Assembly (NCBI GenBank): GCA_031254315.1 | Contig: JAIRUQ010000063.1 | Location: 1-41,381 of the forward strand | Direction: 5' to 3' | Length of the DNA stretch: 41,381 nt | Source: Treponema sp. | GTDB lineage: Bacteria > Spirochaetota > Spirochaetia > Treponematales > Breznakiellaceae | In this document: positions 16,350 through 24,610 of the stretch, in pieces | How the letters are laid out: every line of letters starts with the position of its first letter | Numbering within the stretch: the first letter of the stretch is position 1 | Notes under the pieces: model-generated | Databases searched by the model: none | What the model saw: only the letters and a program-made list of their open reading frames with translations | Told to the model about the DNA's origin: nothing | Position numbers and translations under genes: made by a program

Positions 16350-17450
16350 ATGAAAAAAATCTTTATGGTAATTATTCTTTTTATTGTTACAACAGTATTA
16401 TTTTGTGAGGATTTAGAATATATAACGATAAGAAGGACAATGTTATATGCTAATCCTGCAACAAACCCACGCTCCAACAATGAACCTGTCTTTGAAATTG
16501 ACGAAGGTACAACGGTAAAGTACAGTCAAAGACCGTATTTATACATGCAAATAACTAACAATGGAATTAACAACATTCTTGGTACTTTTATATATGACAA
16601 TACCAGATATTACATTAATTGCGCTGATCTCATTCCGGCAGATACAGTTGACGCATTCAATCCATCGTTCATTTCTGACTTAAACAGCAATGATCGTAAG
16701 ACTTGGGTACCCTCGTATTATACAAGTGTTCTTCAATCTCTGGATCGTGACACAGTGCTGTTATTGGATCTATATTGGGAACATGATTATGATCCTTGGT
16801 GGCAACAGGACTATGCTTATGGCGAACAAGAGTGGCATGATTTTTTTGATATTTTCTTTCCTATTAATGAATTTGACATAACAAACTCAGCTCTAGTTTT
16901 AAATAGGTACATAAAATTCCTTATTACAAATATTAACAAGACTGCTGTCGGTTATACGGTTACAGTTAAATTTACAAGTGAAGATTGGTACTATAATAAA
17001 AACGATAGCTTAAACTGGGATAAAGTTAACAAAAAAGAGTTTTTTGATATGTTGTTATGCGTAGACGGGGACTATATGGATGTGTACCTTGATGACATGG
17101 AGCATAAACTAACGACATTTGTACTGGTTGATCAAATCTTCTTAAATGAAATGAGATCTCTTATTAGAAATAACCGTGCTGATTTATCAAGAATTACTTT
17201 TTGGCCCCAACGAGCAGGAGGTTACTCGCCTCCTCTTGGTATGTCAAGCGACTCAGTCCCTCGCCGTAATAAAACTTCTTCTCCTCTAAACACCGATAAA
17301 ACCGCCGCCGAAGCAAGCCAAATAGACGATTTTGTTCAAAGTGGTAAAGATTCGCAAGCTTTGCCGTTATGGGCGTTGCTTACGATCATCGGCGGTGCGA
17401 TTGTGGTGGCTGGTGGCGTGGTGGTGTTTATTGTAAAGCGAAAAAAGTAA
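16350..17450 (+). CDS. Exported protein with C-terminal membrane anchor
   Basis: Unrecognised 366-aa protein. It has a signal peptide (FMVIILFIVTTVLFC), an N-terminal SH3-like stretch (ITIRRTMLYANP to YYINCADLI), a long acidic, aromatic middle, a Ser/Pro/Ala linker and a C-terminal membrane segment (LLTIIGGAIVVAGGVVVFIV) followed by KRKK. This predicts an extracytoplasmic domain held in the inner membrane. AGAGG lies 6 nt before the ATG. The gene is more AT-rich than the upstream radical SAM gene except at its 3' end. Confidence 0.75.
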   Translation: MKKIFMVIILFIVTTVLFCEDLEYITIRRTMLYANPATNPRSNNEPVFEIDEGTTVKYSQRPYLYMQITNNGINNILGTFIYDNTRYYINCADLIPADTVDAFNPSFISDLNSNDRKTWVPSYYTSVLQSLDRDTVLLLDLYWEHDYDPWWQQDYAYGEQEWHDFFDIFFPINEFDITNSALVLNRYIKFLITNINKTAVGYTVTVKFTSEDWYYNKNDSLNWDKVNKKEFFDMLLCVDGDYMDVYLDDMEHKLTTFVLVDQIFLNEMRSLIRNNRADLSRITFWPQRAGGYSPPLGMSSDSVPRRNKTSSPLNTDKTAAEASQIDDFVQSGKDSQALPLWALLTIIGGAIVVAGGVVVFIVKRKK

Positions 17451-17462
17451 CGGCGGGCTATA

Positions 17463-18101
17463 TTAAGACTTGACATCAAGAATATCCCGTAGTATATTTA
17501 AGTATATGGCGATACCTCGCTGTGGGCGAGCCGTTAAATCGGCGCCAAGCGTCTGGAAGGGTATCGCCGTATTTAAAATAATTGACTTTTCTCCCCCTAT
17601 AATGTATATTTTTAGTAACGGCAGGCGGAGGCGCGGCTTGGACGTAAGTCCCTGGGAGTCATTTGACGGCATTGGGACACCTCCGAAGCCTTTTTTGTCT
17701 CCACGCATCAATACAAGTAATCGATTCTTCCTAATATGAACTTCAGTTAAGAAAGTTATTTCGTTTCCAATTTCCTTCTTGAATATTAAAACATTGCTGC
17801 CTTTGTGTTGTTTTGGCGAAAGTGAAATGTCTGTAGTTGTATTTATAACATCCACCGCATAGAGTAAAGCATCAGCCTCAAGGTTATGCTCTTTCTTCCT
17901 CATTGCATGGACTACGCCATTTCTATTTATTTCTATTTTAGATATTTTATGTCCGCACTTATCCTTGATACGTTGTTGTGCACTTGGCTTAATCATACCA
18001 ATTACAATTTGTTTGTGAGGCGCTTTTCGGTTTTTGAGCGATTCTTCTATGAAGTCATTTAATATTTCTTTCATCGTCTTTTTTGTCTTTTTCATGATCA
18101 A
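17463..18101 (-). CDS. PBECR-like domain protein with a repeat-derived C-terminus
   Basis: A 212-aa protein. Residues about 30-138 resemble PBECR domains (nuclease-like domains common in phage head proteins): KISKIEINRNGVVHAMRKKEHNL, then VDVINTTTDISLSP, FKKEIGNEITFLTEVH and NRLLVLMRGDKKG. Catalytic activity is not evident from sequence. After residue about 138 the frame runs into GC-rich palindromic DNA, so the tail looks translated from intergenic repeat rather than from a conserved domain. No phage genes are nearby. The start codon context is weak; an ATG two codons in is possible. Confidence 0.55.
   Translation of the reverse strand: MIMKKTKKTMKEILNDFIEESLKNRKAPHKQIVIGMIKPSAQQRIKDKCGHKISKIEINRNGVVHAMRKKEHNLEADALLYAVDVINTTTDISLSPKQHKGSNVLIFKKEIGNEITFLTEVHIRKNRLLVLMRGDKKGFGGVPMPSNDSQGLTSKPRLRLPLLKIYIIGGEKSIILNTAIPFQTLGADLTARPQRGIAIYLNILRDILDVKS
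17497..17577. repeat. Inverted-repeat element inside the 3' end of the PBECR-like gene
   Basis: The left arm TTTAAGTATATGGCGATACC (17497-17516) pairs with the right arm GGTATCGCCGTATTTAAA (17560-17577), with only small differences. Between them is a smaller GCCG/CGGC hairpin. The size and arms suggest a MITE-like or structured intergenic element. Confidence 0.55.
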
Positions 18102-18240
18102 CCCCGGTAAAAATGTAATTCTTGAGTTTGTTGCTTACATACATTTGTACATCCACCTATATATGGCGCAGAAGTGTCATTTTACTTGCCTGATAAAGGA
18201 AAAAACGTAAATTTTTACCCTATAATTATGGAATGAAAGT

Positions 18241-18480
18241 GCCGGGCGCGCTACTCAGGCTAAAGCCTTCGCGCCCGTTTTCATCTTTGTTACGTTTTTT
18301 GTGCGGCGCACTGTTCGGGCTAAAGCCCTCACGCATTTATCATCTCGTTGCCCATCTTAAGCGCCACGCCATGTAGCATAATTCATCCACACGGTTGCAC
18401 CGTGCAAAATTGGGCGGACGCCGTGCTAAATTATTCATCAGACACCGCTTGACGCAGTGCTTGCTTGGGCGCCCATTGTC
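18241..18480. repeat. GGCTAAAGCC hairpin element, copies 1 and 2
   Basis: This fills most of the 413-bp gap upstream of the ABC exporter. GGGCGCG (18244-18250) pairs with CGCGCCC (18270-18276) around a GGCTAAAGCC core, and a second core GGGCTAAAGCCC follows near 18317. Then come GCGCCACGCC, ATTCATCCACA and the hairpin CACGGT-TGC-ACCGTG (18390-18404). The same order of parts occurs at 27871-27985. Confidence 0.7.
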
Positions 18481-18504
18481 AATTTTTAATTAAATATTCA
18501 TAAT
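18476..18504 (+). promoter_or_regulatory. Possible promoter of the ABC exporter operon
   Basis: TTGTCA (18476-18481), 17 bp and CATAAT (18499-18504) lie 10 nt before the ATG at 18515, which would leave only a few bases of leader. No Shine-Dalgarno is visible before that ATG. Confidence 0.4.
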
Positions 18505-18514
18505 ATCCCATTAT

Positions 18515-20275
18515 ATGGAACAAATAATCTGGGTATGGAACTACATGAAAGGAAGGCGGGCGGTCTTTATGGGCGGTCTTGTCCTTACCATCGTTACATC
18601 GGCAATACGTGTTATAAACCCAATGCTTGGACAAAAAATAATTGATATCGTAATAGTGGGGCGCAATACAGACCCGCTTATCCGACTGCTTGTCATTATG
18701 ATGATAGTTCAGGTTGTCCGCCTTGGATTGCACTACCTGATGATAATAATGATGGAAATCGCAAGCACCGATGTAATGACTCGCATAAGACGTGATATGT
18801 ACAAAACAGTCCAGTGGCAGGACTTCCGCTTTTTCGCGCGTTTCCCTACAGGAAACCTTATGACCCGTATGACACAAGACCTCGACCGCCTACGCCACAC
18901 TGTAGCGTGGGTCTCCTACCAGTTCATAGGAGCGATAGCCCTATTCATCGCTACTTTTACTTTTTATCTGGTGATTAACTGGCGGTTAGCGGTGTGCCTT
19001 GTCGCTGTAACTCCTTTTATTCTTCTTGTCAGCAGAAGATTTATAAAACGACTGCGTCCGCGTTTTCAACTTTTACGGAAGAAACTTACAGATTTGGGAA
19101 CTGCCGTAACTGAAAACATTGACGGTAACCGTGTAGTAAGGGCGTTTGCCCGTGAAGAGTTTGAAAAAGAGAAAATTGAAAAACACAATGCCGACTTCCG
19201 CGATACAAGCTGTGAAAACGCCATGATTGTCGCTAAGTACCAGCCGTTCCTTGAAACGGCAAGCCAGCTCCTCATGGTAATAATGCTGGTTGTAGGCGGT
19301 TTCTTCCTTATTAAAGAATGGATGACACCCGGCGAATACATGGCGTTCTCTTCCTTAACATGGGCGCTTTCAATGCCGATGCTGATGCTTGGACCTCTTT
19401 TGGCTGACCTTGAGCGTTACACTTCAGCGGGAGAAATGATCCGGGAAGTGGTTGAATCGCCCAAGGGGATTGGCGATATTTCAGGAGCGGTTGATCTTAC
19501 GCAGAAACCCTCGGGGAAAATTCAGTTTAGAGATATAAAACTTTCTATTAACGGCACTCCTATTCTTGAAGATATTAATTTTACCGCCGAAGCGGGATCG
19601 ACTATCGGGATATTGGGAAGTACGGGCGCAGGCAAAACTTCACTTGTAAATCTTCTTATGCGCTTTTACGAGCCTGACTACGGAGCCGTACTTTTAGACG
19701 GCGAGGATATAAGACGCTATACATTGTCATCGCTAAGACGGCAAATCGGGCTCGCGATGCAGGATGTGTTTTTATTTTCCGATTCTGTTAGGGGAAATAT
19801 TTCTTACGGCAAACCTGAAATGGACGAGGAAAATATCAAAAGACGCGCGGCTCAGTCGGACGCGGACAACTTTATTAACGAAAAAAACGACGGCTACGAA
19901 ACTCTGGTAGGAGAACGCGGCGTTGGTTTAAGCGGCGGACAGAAGCAAAGGATCGCTCTTGCCCGCGCTCTCGCCGTGGAGCCGGCAGTTCTTATATTAG
20001 ACGACACAACATCGGCAGTGGACAGCGAAACAGAACAGCTTATTCAGGAACAGTTGAAAAACCTTGACTTCCCCTGCACAAAAATAATTATAGCGCAGAG
20101 AATTTCTTCTTTTAGAGACGCTGATTTGATCCTTGTCATGGATAAGGGACGGATCATCGAGCGCGGAACGCACAGCGAACTTTTAGCTTTAAGAGGTTTT
20201 TACCACCGTATATGGTCTTTGCAGTACAACGCCGGCATCTCAGCGCTGGAGAGCGTAGCGAAGGAGGGCATATAA
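18515..20275 (+). CDS. ABC exporter half-transporter, subunit with degenerate catalytic site
   Basis: A 586-aa fusion of a six-helix exporter domain and a nucleotide-binding domain (type IV/MsbA-like). Walker A is GSTGAGKTS near residue 370. The signature LSGGQKQRIALARAL is canonical. Walker B and the following residue are LILDDTTSAVD, so the catalytic Glu is replaced by Asp. This is the pattern of the non-consensus subunit in heterodimeric exporters such as TM287/288 or BmrCD. The stop overlaps the next ATG (TAATG). Substrate unknown; drugs, lipids or peptides are usual for the family. Confidence 0.93.
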   Translation: MEQIIWVWNYMKGRRAVFMGGLVLTIVTSAIRVINPMLGQKIIDIVIVGRNTDPLIRLLVIMMIVQVVRLGLHYLMIIMMEIASTDVMTRIRRDMYKTVQWQDFRFFARFPTGNLMTRMTQDLDRLRHTVAWVSYQFIGAIALFIATFTFYLVINWRLAVCLVAVTPFILLVSRRFIKRLRPRFQLLRKKLTDLGTAVTENIDGNRVVRAFAREEFEKEKIEKHNADFRDTSCENAMIVAKYQPFLETASQLLMVIMLVVGGFFLIKEWMTPGEYMAFSSLTWALSMPMLMLGPLLADLERYTSAGEMIREVVESPKGIGDISGAVDLTQKPSGKIQFRDIKLSINGTPILEDINFTAEAGSTIGILGSTGAGKTSLVNLLMRFYEPDYGAVLLDGEDIRRYTLSSLRRQIGLAMQDVFLFSDSVRGNISYGKPEMDEENIKRRAAQSDADNFINEKNDGYETLVGERGVGLSGGQKQRIALARALAVEPAVLILDDTTSAVDSETEQLIQEQLKNLDFPCTKIIIAQRISSFRDADLILVMDKGRIIERGTHSELLALRGFYHRIWSLQYNAGISALESVAKEGI

Positions 20276-22080
20276 TGTTGTGGAGTAAAAAACGAGAGCA
20301 AAAAACAGCGAAAGAACGTAACCGCTACGATGTTGACGAATATCTGGACGAAAAAGTAAGTCTTTTTAATGTAAAGAGAGTTCTTGGCTACCTTATAAAA
20401 GCGCAGGGACACCTAAAATTATCGCTTGTTTTCAGCATCTTGGCTTCTATTGCGTCGTTAGTTGGTCCGCTTTTTATAAAACGCGCCCTTGACGAAGCTG
20501 TTCCAAACAAAGACGTTAAACTCCTCCTCCTTATGGCGACGTATCTGGCGGCATCAATTATTATCAGTGTTGCGTTAGGCGCTATCCGTAACATTCTTGT
20601 CGCAAGAGCCGGAGCGGGGATTATTCACGACATACGCTACGATCTTTTTTCTCATTTGCAAAAATTGTCTTTTAGTTTTTTTGACGGACGACCTCACGGA
20701 AAAATTTTCGTGCGTGTAGTTCCGTATGTAAACAGCGTTTCAGACGCTCTTTCCAACGGAATTATCAACTTTGTAATTGAAGTTTTAAACATATTTTTTA
20801 TAATCTTTTTTATGTATCAGGTAGACCCTCATCTCGCGACTGTTACAGTTATCGGGCTTCCGTTACTTGCCATTTTTATATGGACAATCAAACCGGCGCA
20901 GAGGAGGGCTTGGCAGGCGGTTTCAAACAAAGGCTCAAACCTTAACGCTTATGTTCAGGAATCAATAGACGGAATAAAGGTTACGCAGGCTTTTGACAGA
21001 CAGAATAAAAATCTTGGAATAATGAATGATCTTACGGATGAGCGCAACCGCGAGTGGATGAAGGCGATTTATATTTCAAATACAGTGTGGTTTTCTACAG
21101 AAACAATCAGCCAGCTTGTATGGTCATTTGTATACATAATGGGCGTGTTCTGGATGAACCCAATGGCAAGTTTCGGGATGTTACTTGTTATGGGAAACTA
21201 TGCGTGGCGTTTCTGGCAGCCAATTATCAATCTCGCTAACATTTACAACACTTTTATAACTGCGATGGCGTATCTGGACAGAATTTTTGACACGATAGCC
21301 GAGCCTGTAACAATTAAAGATATACCTAACGCTGTAGAATTTCCCTTTGTGCGAGGTCATGTTGAGTTTAGAAATGTCAGTTTCAGCTATGACGGAACTA
21401 AAAAAGTGCTGAATAATGTAAGTTTTAACGGTCATCCCGGTGAAAGTATAGCGATTGTAGGTCCTACAGGAGCGGGGAAAACCACCATCGTAAATCTGCT
21501 CTCGCGTTTTTACAATATAGAAGAGGGGCAGGTTTTAATTGACAATCAGGATGTAATGAAGGTTACCATGCAGTCCCTTAGGAGCCAAATGGGAATTATG
21601 TTACAGGACAATTTTTTGTTTACAGGAACGATAGCCGACAACATCCGTTACGGGAAACTTAACGCTACAGACGAAGAAATCCGCGCCGCCGCAAAACTTA
21701 CCGGCGCTCACAACTTTATTGAAAAACTGCCCTCCGGTTATGACACAGCGATAACCGAGCGCGGAGGCGGCATTTCAGCGGGAGAGCGCCAGCTTTTGGC
21801 GTTCACCCGCACTCTCATTTCCAATCCAAGGATTTTAATTCTGGATGAAGCCACAAGCAGTATCGACACAAGTACTGAACAGCTTGTGCAGGAGGGGATT
21901 CAAACATTGATGAAAGGACGCACTTCATTTATCATCGCCCATCGTCTTTCTACGATTAGAAACTGTACGCGAATAATGTTTTTAAGCGACGGAGAAATTG
22001 TAGAGAGCGGATCACACGAGGAGCTTATGGCTTTGAAGGGACGCTACTATGAACTTTGTCTTGCGCAGTATAAAGACTAA
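20275..22080 (+). CDS. ABC exporter half-transporter, subunit with degenerate signature
   Basis: A 601-aa partner of the preceding gene with the same membrane-plus-ATPase architecture. Walker A is GPTGAGKTT and Walker B is LILDEATSSID with the catalytic Glu intact. The signature reads ISAGERQLLAFTRTL instead of LSGGQ. The two subunits are therefore complementary: one composite ATP site is consensus and the other degenerate. The ATG at 20275 has AAGGAGG 7 nt upstream and is preferred over an in-frame upstream start at 20212. Its 3' end is duplicated at 23013. Confidence 0.94.
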   Translation: MLWSKKREQKTAKERNRYDVDEYLDEKVSLFNVKRVLGYLIKAQGHLKLSLVFSILASIASLVGPLFIKRALDEAVPNKDVKLLLLMATYLAASIIISVALGAIRNILVARAGAGIIHDIRYDLFSHLQKLSFSFFDGRPHGKIFVRVVPYVNSVSDALSNGIINFVIEVLNIFFIIFFMYQVDPHLATVTVIGLPLLAIFIWTIKPAQRRAWQAVSNKGSNLNAYVQESIDGIKVTQAFDRQNKNLGIMNDLTDERNREWMKAIYISNTVWFSTETISQLVWSFVYIMGVFWMNPMASFGMLLVMGNYAWRFWQPIINLANIYNTFITAMAYLDRIFDTIAEPVTIKDIPNAVEFPFVRGHVEFRNVSFSYDGTKKVLNNVSFNGHPGESIAIVGPTGAGKTTIVNLLSRFYNIEEGQVLIDNQDVMKVTMQSLRSQMGIMLQDNFLFTGTIADNIRYGKLNATDEEIRAAAKLTGAHNFIEKLPSGYDTAITERGGGISAGERQLLAFTRTLISNPRILILDEATSSIDTSTEQLVQEGIQTLMKGRTSFIIAHRLSTIRNCTRIMFLSDGEIVESGSHEELMALKGRYYELCLAQYKD

Positions 22081-22136
22081 ACAAAAAGACGAAGAAAGAT
22101 CAACGAATTACACGAATTGAGCGAATGAAGACGAAT
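22042..22136 (+). repeat. Direct repeat copy A (3' end of exporter gene plus downstream DNA)
   Basis: From CGCTACTA through the last codons and stop of the exporter gene into the CGAAT repeat, this stretch recurs at 23013-23106 with only a few differences. The two copies flank the AT-rich gene 22308-22922. Confidence 0.85.
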
Positions 22137-22198
22137 AAAATTGTTCAAAAACTTTAGTTCAAGGGGATCAAGAAGATAAACCACGGAGGTCACGGAGT
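22099..22198. repeat. 9-bp-period CGAAT repeat and CACGGAG array
   Basis: GATCAACGAATTACACGAAT and following CGAAT units (22099-22136) are followed, after about 45 bp, by CCACGGAGGTCACGGAG (22182-22198). Nothing else is apparent in the 22081-22307 gap. Confidence 0.65.
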
Positions 22199-22307
22199 TT
22201 TAATGTATTTTTTGTTTTCTTCATTCTATCTCACCAATGACCAATTGTAACTTGCCAACCTCTCTGATTAATAGTTGTTAATTCAATTTTTTTTATCTAA
22301 ACTTATT

Positions 22308-22922
22308 TTAATTTTCAAAACGATCTTTGCCGATTAAAAGCCTCTTCTCTGTATTTAATTCAAAAATGTATGAATAATCCAAATCATATGTTTCATCTAA
22401 ATTTGATATTTTTACAGCATCAAAAACTCCAGAAATATTAAAATGCCCTCCACCATATAAATCTTTTTCACCACGAAATAAAAATATAATTTCCTGCACA
22501 TTAGGAAAACTTGCAAATGTATATAGCAGTTCTACTCTATATACTCTACCTCCAAATGAACCGAAAGTTTCTCCTTTATTTATATCCATATCCAAATCAA
22601 CAACCAATCGTGAACCTTCATAAATAATATTTTTAAAATTTATAGGTGCTGTACAGTATATTTTAAAATATTTATTAAAATCATCTATAATATTTTCTCT
22701 TGATATACGTTCAATATGATATTCATATATACTATCATAACTATCATCAGTATAGGCGAGACCTAAAAATTTTACTTCTGCTGTTTCCCATGGAATATTT
22801 TCAATATTTTTTTGATTATTAAATATTGAAAAATAAAAATATAATCCAAATATTATAAAAAAAATGATTATTAATAGTACTCCCCAAAATGATATTTTTA
22901 AGCCTAATTTTAAAACATTCAT
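22308..22922 (-). CDS. Membrane-anchored GerMN-like domain protein
   Basis: A 204-aa protein with one N-terminal membrane segment (FWGVLLIIIFFIIFGLYFYF) and an extracytoplasmic domain. RLVVDLDMDINKGETFGSFG, RVELLYTFASFPNVQEIIFLF, and GGGHFNISGVFD follow the order of conserved segments in GerMN domains (found in GerM and LpqB-type envelope proteins). AAAGGAAAA precedes the ATG. The gene is markedly AT-rich compared with its neighbours and sits between direct repeats, suggesting acquisition by recombination. The GerMN match is by eye only. Confidence 0.6.
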   Translation of the reverse strand: MNVLKLGLKISFWGVLLIIIFFIIFGLYFYFSIFNNQKNIENIPWETAEVKFLGLAYTDDSYDSIYEYHIERISRENIIDDFNKYFKIYCTAPINFKNIIYEGSRLVVDLDMDINKGETFGSFGGRVYRVELLYTFASFPNVQEIIFLFRGEKDLYGGGHFNISGVFDAVKISNLDETYDLDYSYIFELNTEKRLLIGKDRFEN

Positions 22923-22951
22923 ATTATTTTCCTTTTATCTACTTAAAAACA

Positions 22952-22979
22952 ATTTTATCTTAGAATTAAGATTTGTCAA
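22952..22979 (-). promoter_or_regulatory. Promoter of the GerMN-like gene
   Basis: Minus-strand TTGACA (22979-22974), 16 bp and TAAAAT (22957-22952) lie about 30 bp before the ATG, leaving space for a normal leader with a ribosome binding site. Confidence 0.65.
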
Positions 22980-23012
22980 CCTTAAATATTTACAATCTCC
23001 GTGTTAGGGGCG

Positions 23013-23106
23013 CGCTACTACGAACTTTGTCTTGCGCAGTATAAAGACTAGACAAAAAGACGAAGAAAGATCAACGAATTACACGAATTGAGCGAATGAC
23101 ACGAAT
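23013..23106 (+). repeat. Direct repeat copy B (orphan exporter 3' end)
   Basis: This copy reads RYYELCLAQYKD and a stop, the same C-terminus as the exporter subunit ending at 22080. It has no gene attached upstream. Differences from copy A in the coding part are a silent TAT/TAC and a TAA/TAG stop change. Confidence 0.85.
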
Positions 23107-23160
23107 ATTTCTATGGATTCATTCGTGCAATTCGTCTTATTCGTGTCCATTCGTTGATCC
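23069..23160. repeat. Palindromic 9-bp-period CGAAT repeat
   Basis: The left half (GATCAACGAAT, CGAAT every 9 bp) is mirrored by the right half (ATTCGTG..ATTCGTTGATCC), so the whole element could fold into a long imperfect hairpin. Together with copy B it fills most of the 22923-23187 gap. Confidence 0.75.
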
Positions 23161-23187
23161 TCTTCTATCTCTTCTATTATTCGATGA

Positions 23188-23790
23188 TCAACTCTTGGCG
23201 GCTTGCGTAAACGAAAGTACAAGGGGAACATTTGTTACAGCTAACAAAGCGAAACCAAGCCATGTCTGTTGCGCGAAGAACGCCCAGTAAACGGCGGCGG
23301 CGGCGGCGGGTAACGCCAAAATGCAGAGGATAGAAAACGCGGAAGTGTACCAGCGTGAACTGTCCATCAACCGATTAATAAAGAAGGGAATGCCTGCCGC
23401 CAGAGCCGTCCAAAGAATAGGAGCCATTACCAGCATGATTGGATCGCTTCCTGAACTCCAGCTTAATGCGCGTAACGCTCCTATGGGAATGAGCCACAGC
23501 AGGGCAAAGTTGGCGAAATCAACTCCCGAAGAATTACCTTGAAAAATGATAATTATCAAATATATCACGAGCGACAAAACAACCGGAAGGCTTACGATAT
23601 CAACAAAACCAAAAAGCCAGCGTGAAAATCCAAAACCTCCCGGGCTTATAAGATCGCCCGTGAAGAATTGAATAATTGCCGTAATGCTACCCAACAGTAA
23701 TGCCCACACTCCGCCTGTAGTTTTGCCGTCCCAGAAAGAACGGCGCAAGAGGTAAAACAGTGGAACCCACAAAAGACAGAAAAAACTCAT
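23188..23790 (-). CDS. Hypothetical polytopic membrane protein
   Basis: A 200-aa protein with about six hydrophobic segments (for example FVDIVSLPVVLSLVIYLIII and FSILCILALPAAAAAVYWAF) and no recognisable catalytic motif. The start overlaps the tpiA stop by 4 bp, so it is cotranscribed and translationally coupled with tpiA. Its function is unknown, and the link to triosephosphate isomerase may be only operonic. Confidence 0.75.
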   Translation of the reverse strand: MSFFCLLWVPLFYLLRRSFWDGKTTGGVWALLLGSITAIIQFFTGDLISPGGFGFSRWLFGFVDIVSLPVVLSLVIYLIIIIFQGNSSGVDFANFALLWLIPIGALRALSWSSGSDPIMLVMAPILWTALAAGIPFFINRLMDSSRWYTSAFSILCILALPAAAAAVYWAFFAQQTWLGFALLAVTNVPLVLSFTQAAKS

Positions 23791-24542
23791 GACTTAAATT
23801 TCGCAATAGGCACGAATGTATCAACTTTTAATGAAGCTCCGCCAACAAGCGCGCCGTCAATATTTTCCATTGCCATAAGCTGAGCCGCGTTATCCGCTTT
23901 TACAGAGCCGCCGTATTGAATTATCATTTTTGATGCCGCGTTGTCGCCGTAAAGACAAGCAATCACTTTGCGTACAAAAGCATGTACTACTTCGGCGTCT
24001 TCGGGGGTTGCTGTCTTTCCCGTCCCAATAGCCCAGACAGGCTCGTAGGCGATCACGACATTCCCCAAATCAGATGCGTCTACTCCCTCAAGACCTTTGA
24101 CCGTCTGCCTTTCGCAAACTTCTTCAACTTTTCCCGCCTCGCGCTCTTCAAGCAATTCCCCGATACAGAGAATTACCTCAAACCCGTGCTTAAGGGCGAG
24201 TTTTACCTTTTTGTTTATAAGTACGTCGTCTTCCTTATATGTGTGCCGCCTTTCGCTGTGCCCAAGAATAATTGTCTGCACGCCAAGGTCTTTAAGCTGT
24301 AATACCGAAACCTCCCCGGTATGCGCTCCCTGTTCCTCGGCGGCGCAATTCTGCGCTCCAAGGCGGATGTTCGTGCCTTCCACAATAGCGGAAACAGTTT
24401 CAATGCTTGAAAAAGTTGGCGCTACAAGGTACTTATGCTTGCCGTCCTTTAACTCCGTAACAAGCGCCTGCGCCAATTCCGCGGACTGCGCCCTTGTATT
24501 GTGCATCTTCCAGTTTCCGGCGATATAGTATGATCTGCTCAT
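23787..24542 (-). CDS. tpiA: Triosephosphate isomerase
   Basis: A 251-aa (beta/alpha)8 enzyme interconverting DHAP and glyceraldehyde-3-phosphate. All active-site elements are present: Lys in GNWKMH near residue 12, His in ILGHSERR near 96, Glu in VIAYEPVWAIGTGKTAT near 168 with loop 6, and the phosphate-binding QYGGSVKADN and GALVGGASL. AAGGAG precedes the ATG, and a good promoter lies upstream. Confidence 0.97.
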   Translation of the reverse strand: MSRSYYIAGNWKMHNTRAQSAELAQALVTELKDGKHKYLVAPTFSSIETVSAIVEGTNIRLGAQNCAAEEQGAHTGEVSVLQLKDLGVQTIILGHSERRHTYKEDDVLINKKVKLALKHGFEVILCIGELLEEREAGKVEEVCERQTVKGLEGVDASDLGNVVIAYEPVWAIGTGKTATPEDAEVVHAFVRKVIACLYGDNAASKMIIQYGGSVKADNAAQLMAMENIDGALVGGASLKVDTFVPIAKFKS

Positions 24543-24572
24543 ATTTACTCCTTAATTAATAGCGATATTGAG

Positions 24573-24601
24573 ATTATATCCTAAAATGGAAATATGGACA
24601 A
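24573..24601 (-). promoter_or_regulatory. tpiA promoter
   Basis: Minus-strand TTGTCC (24601-24596), 17 bp and TATAAT (24578-24573) lie about 30 bp before the tpiA ATG. The -35 falls just upstream of the stop of the neighbouring gene's end. Confidence 0.7.
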
Positions 24602-24610
24602 GACGGGTAA

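Noticed and set aside
17470..17739. Plus-strand open frame of 89 codons opposite the PBECR-like gene
   Set aside because: It reads through the inverted-repeat element and antisense to a better supported gene; no start context.
17463..18101. Prophage remnant suggested by the PBECR-like domain
   Set aside because: No portal, capsid, terminase, integrase or other phage gene is present within the window.
20212..20274. Upstream in-frame extension of the second exporter gene
   Set aside because: It lies entirely inside the first exporter gene, and AAGGAGG is placed correctly for the ATG at 20275.
22042..23106. Composite transposon flanking the GerMN-like gene
   Set aside because: The repeats are gene 3' ends plus intergenic DNA, without transposase or terminal inverted repeats.
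23069..23160. CRISPR array from the spaced CGAAT repeats
   Set aside because: Units are only 9 bp long with 4-bp linkers, and no cas genes are near.
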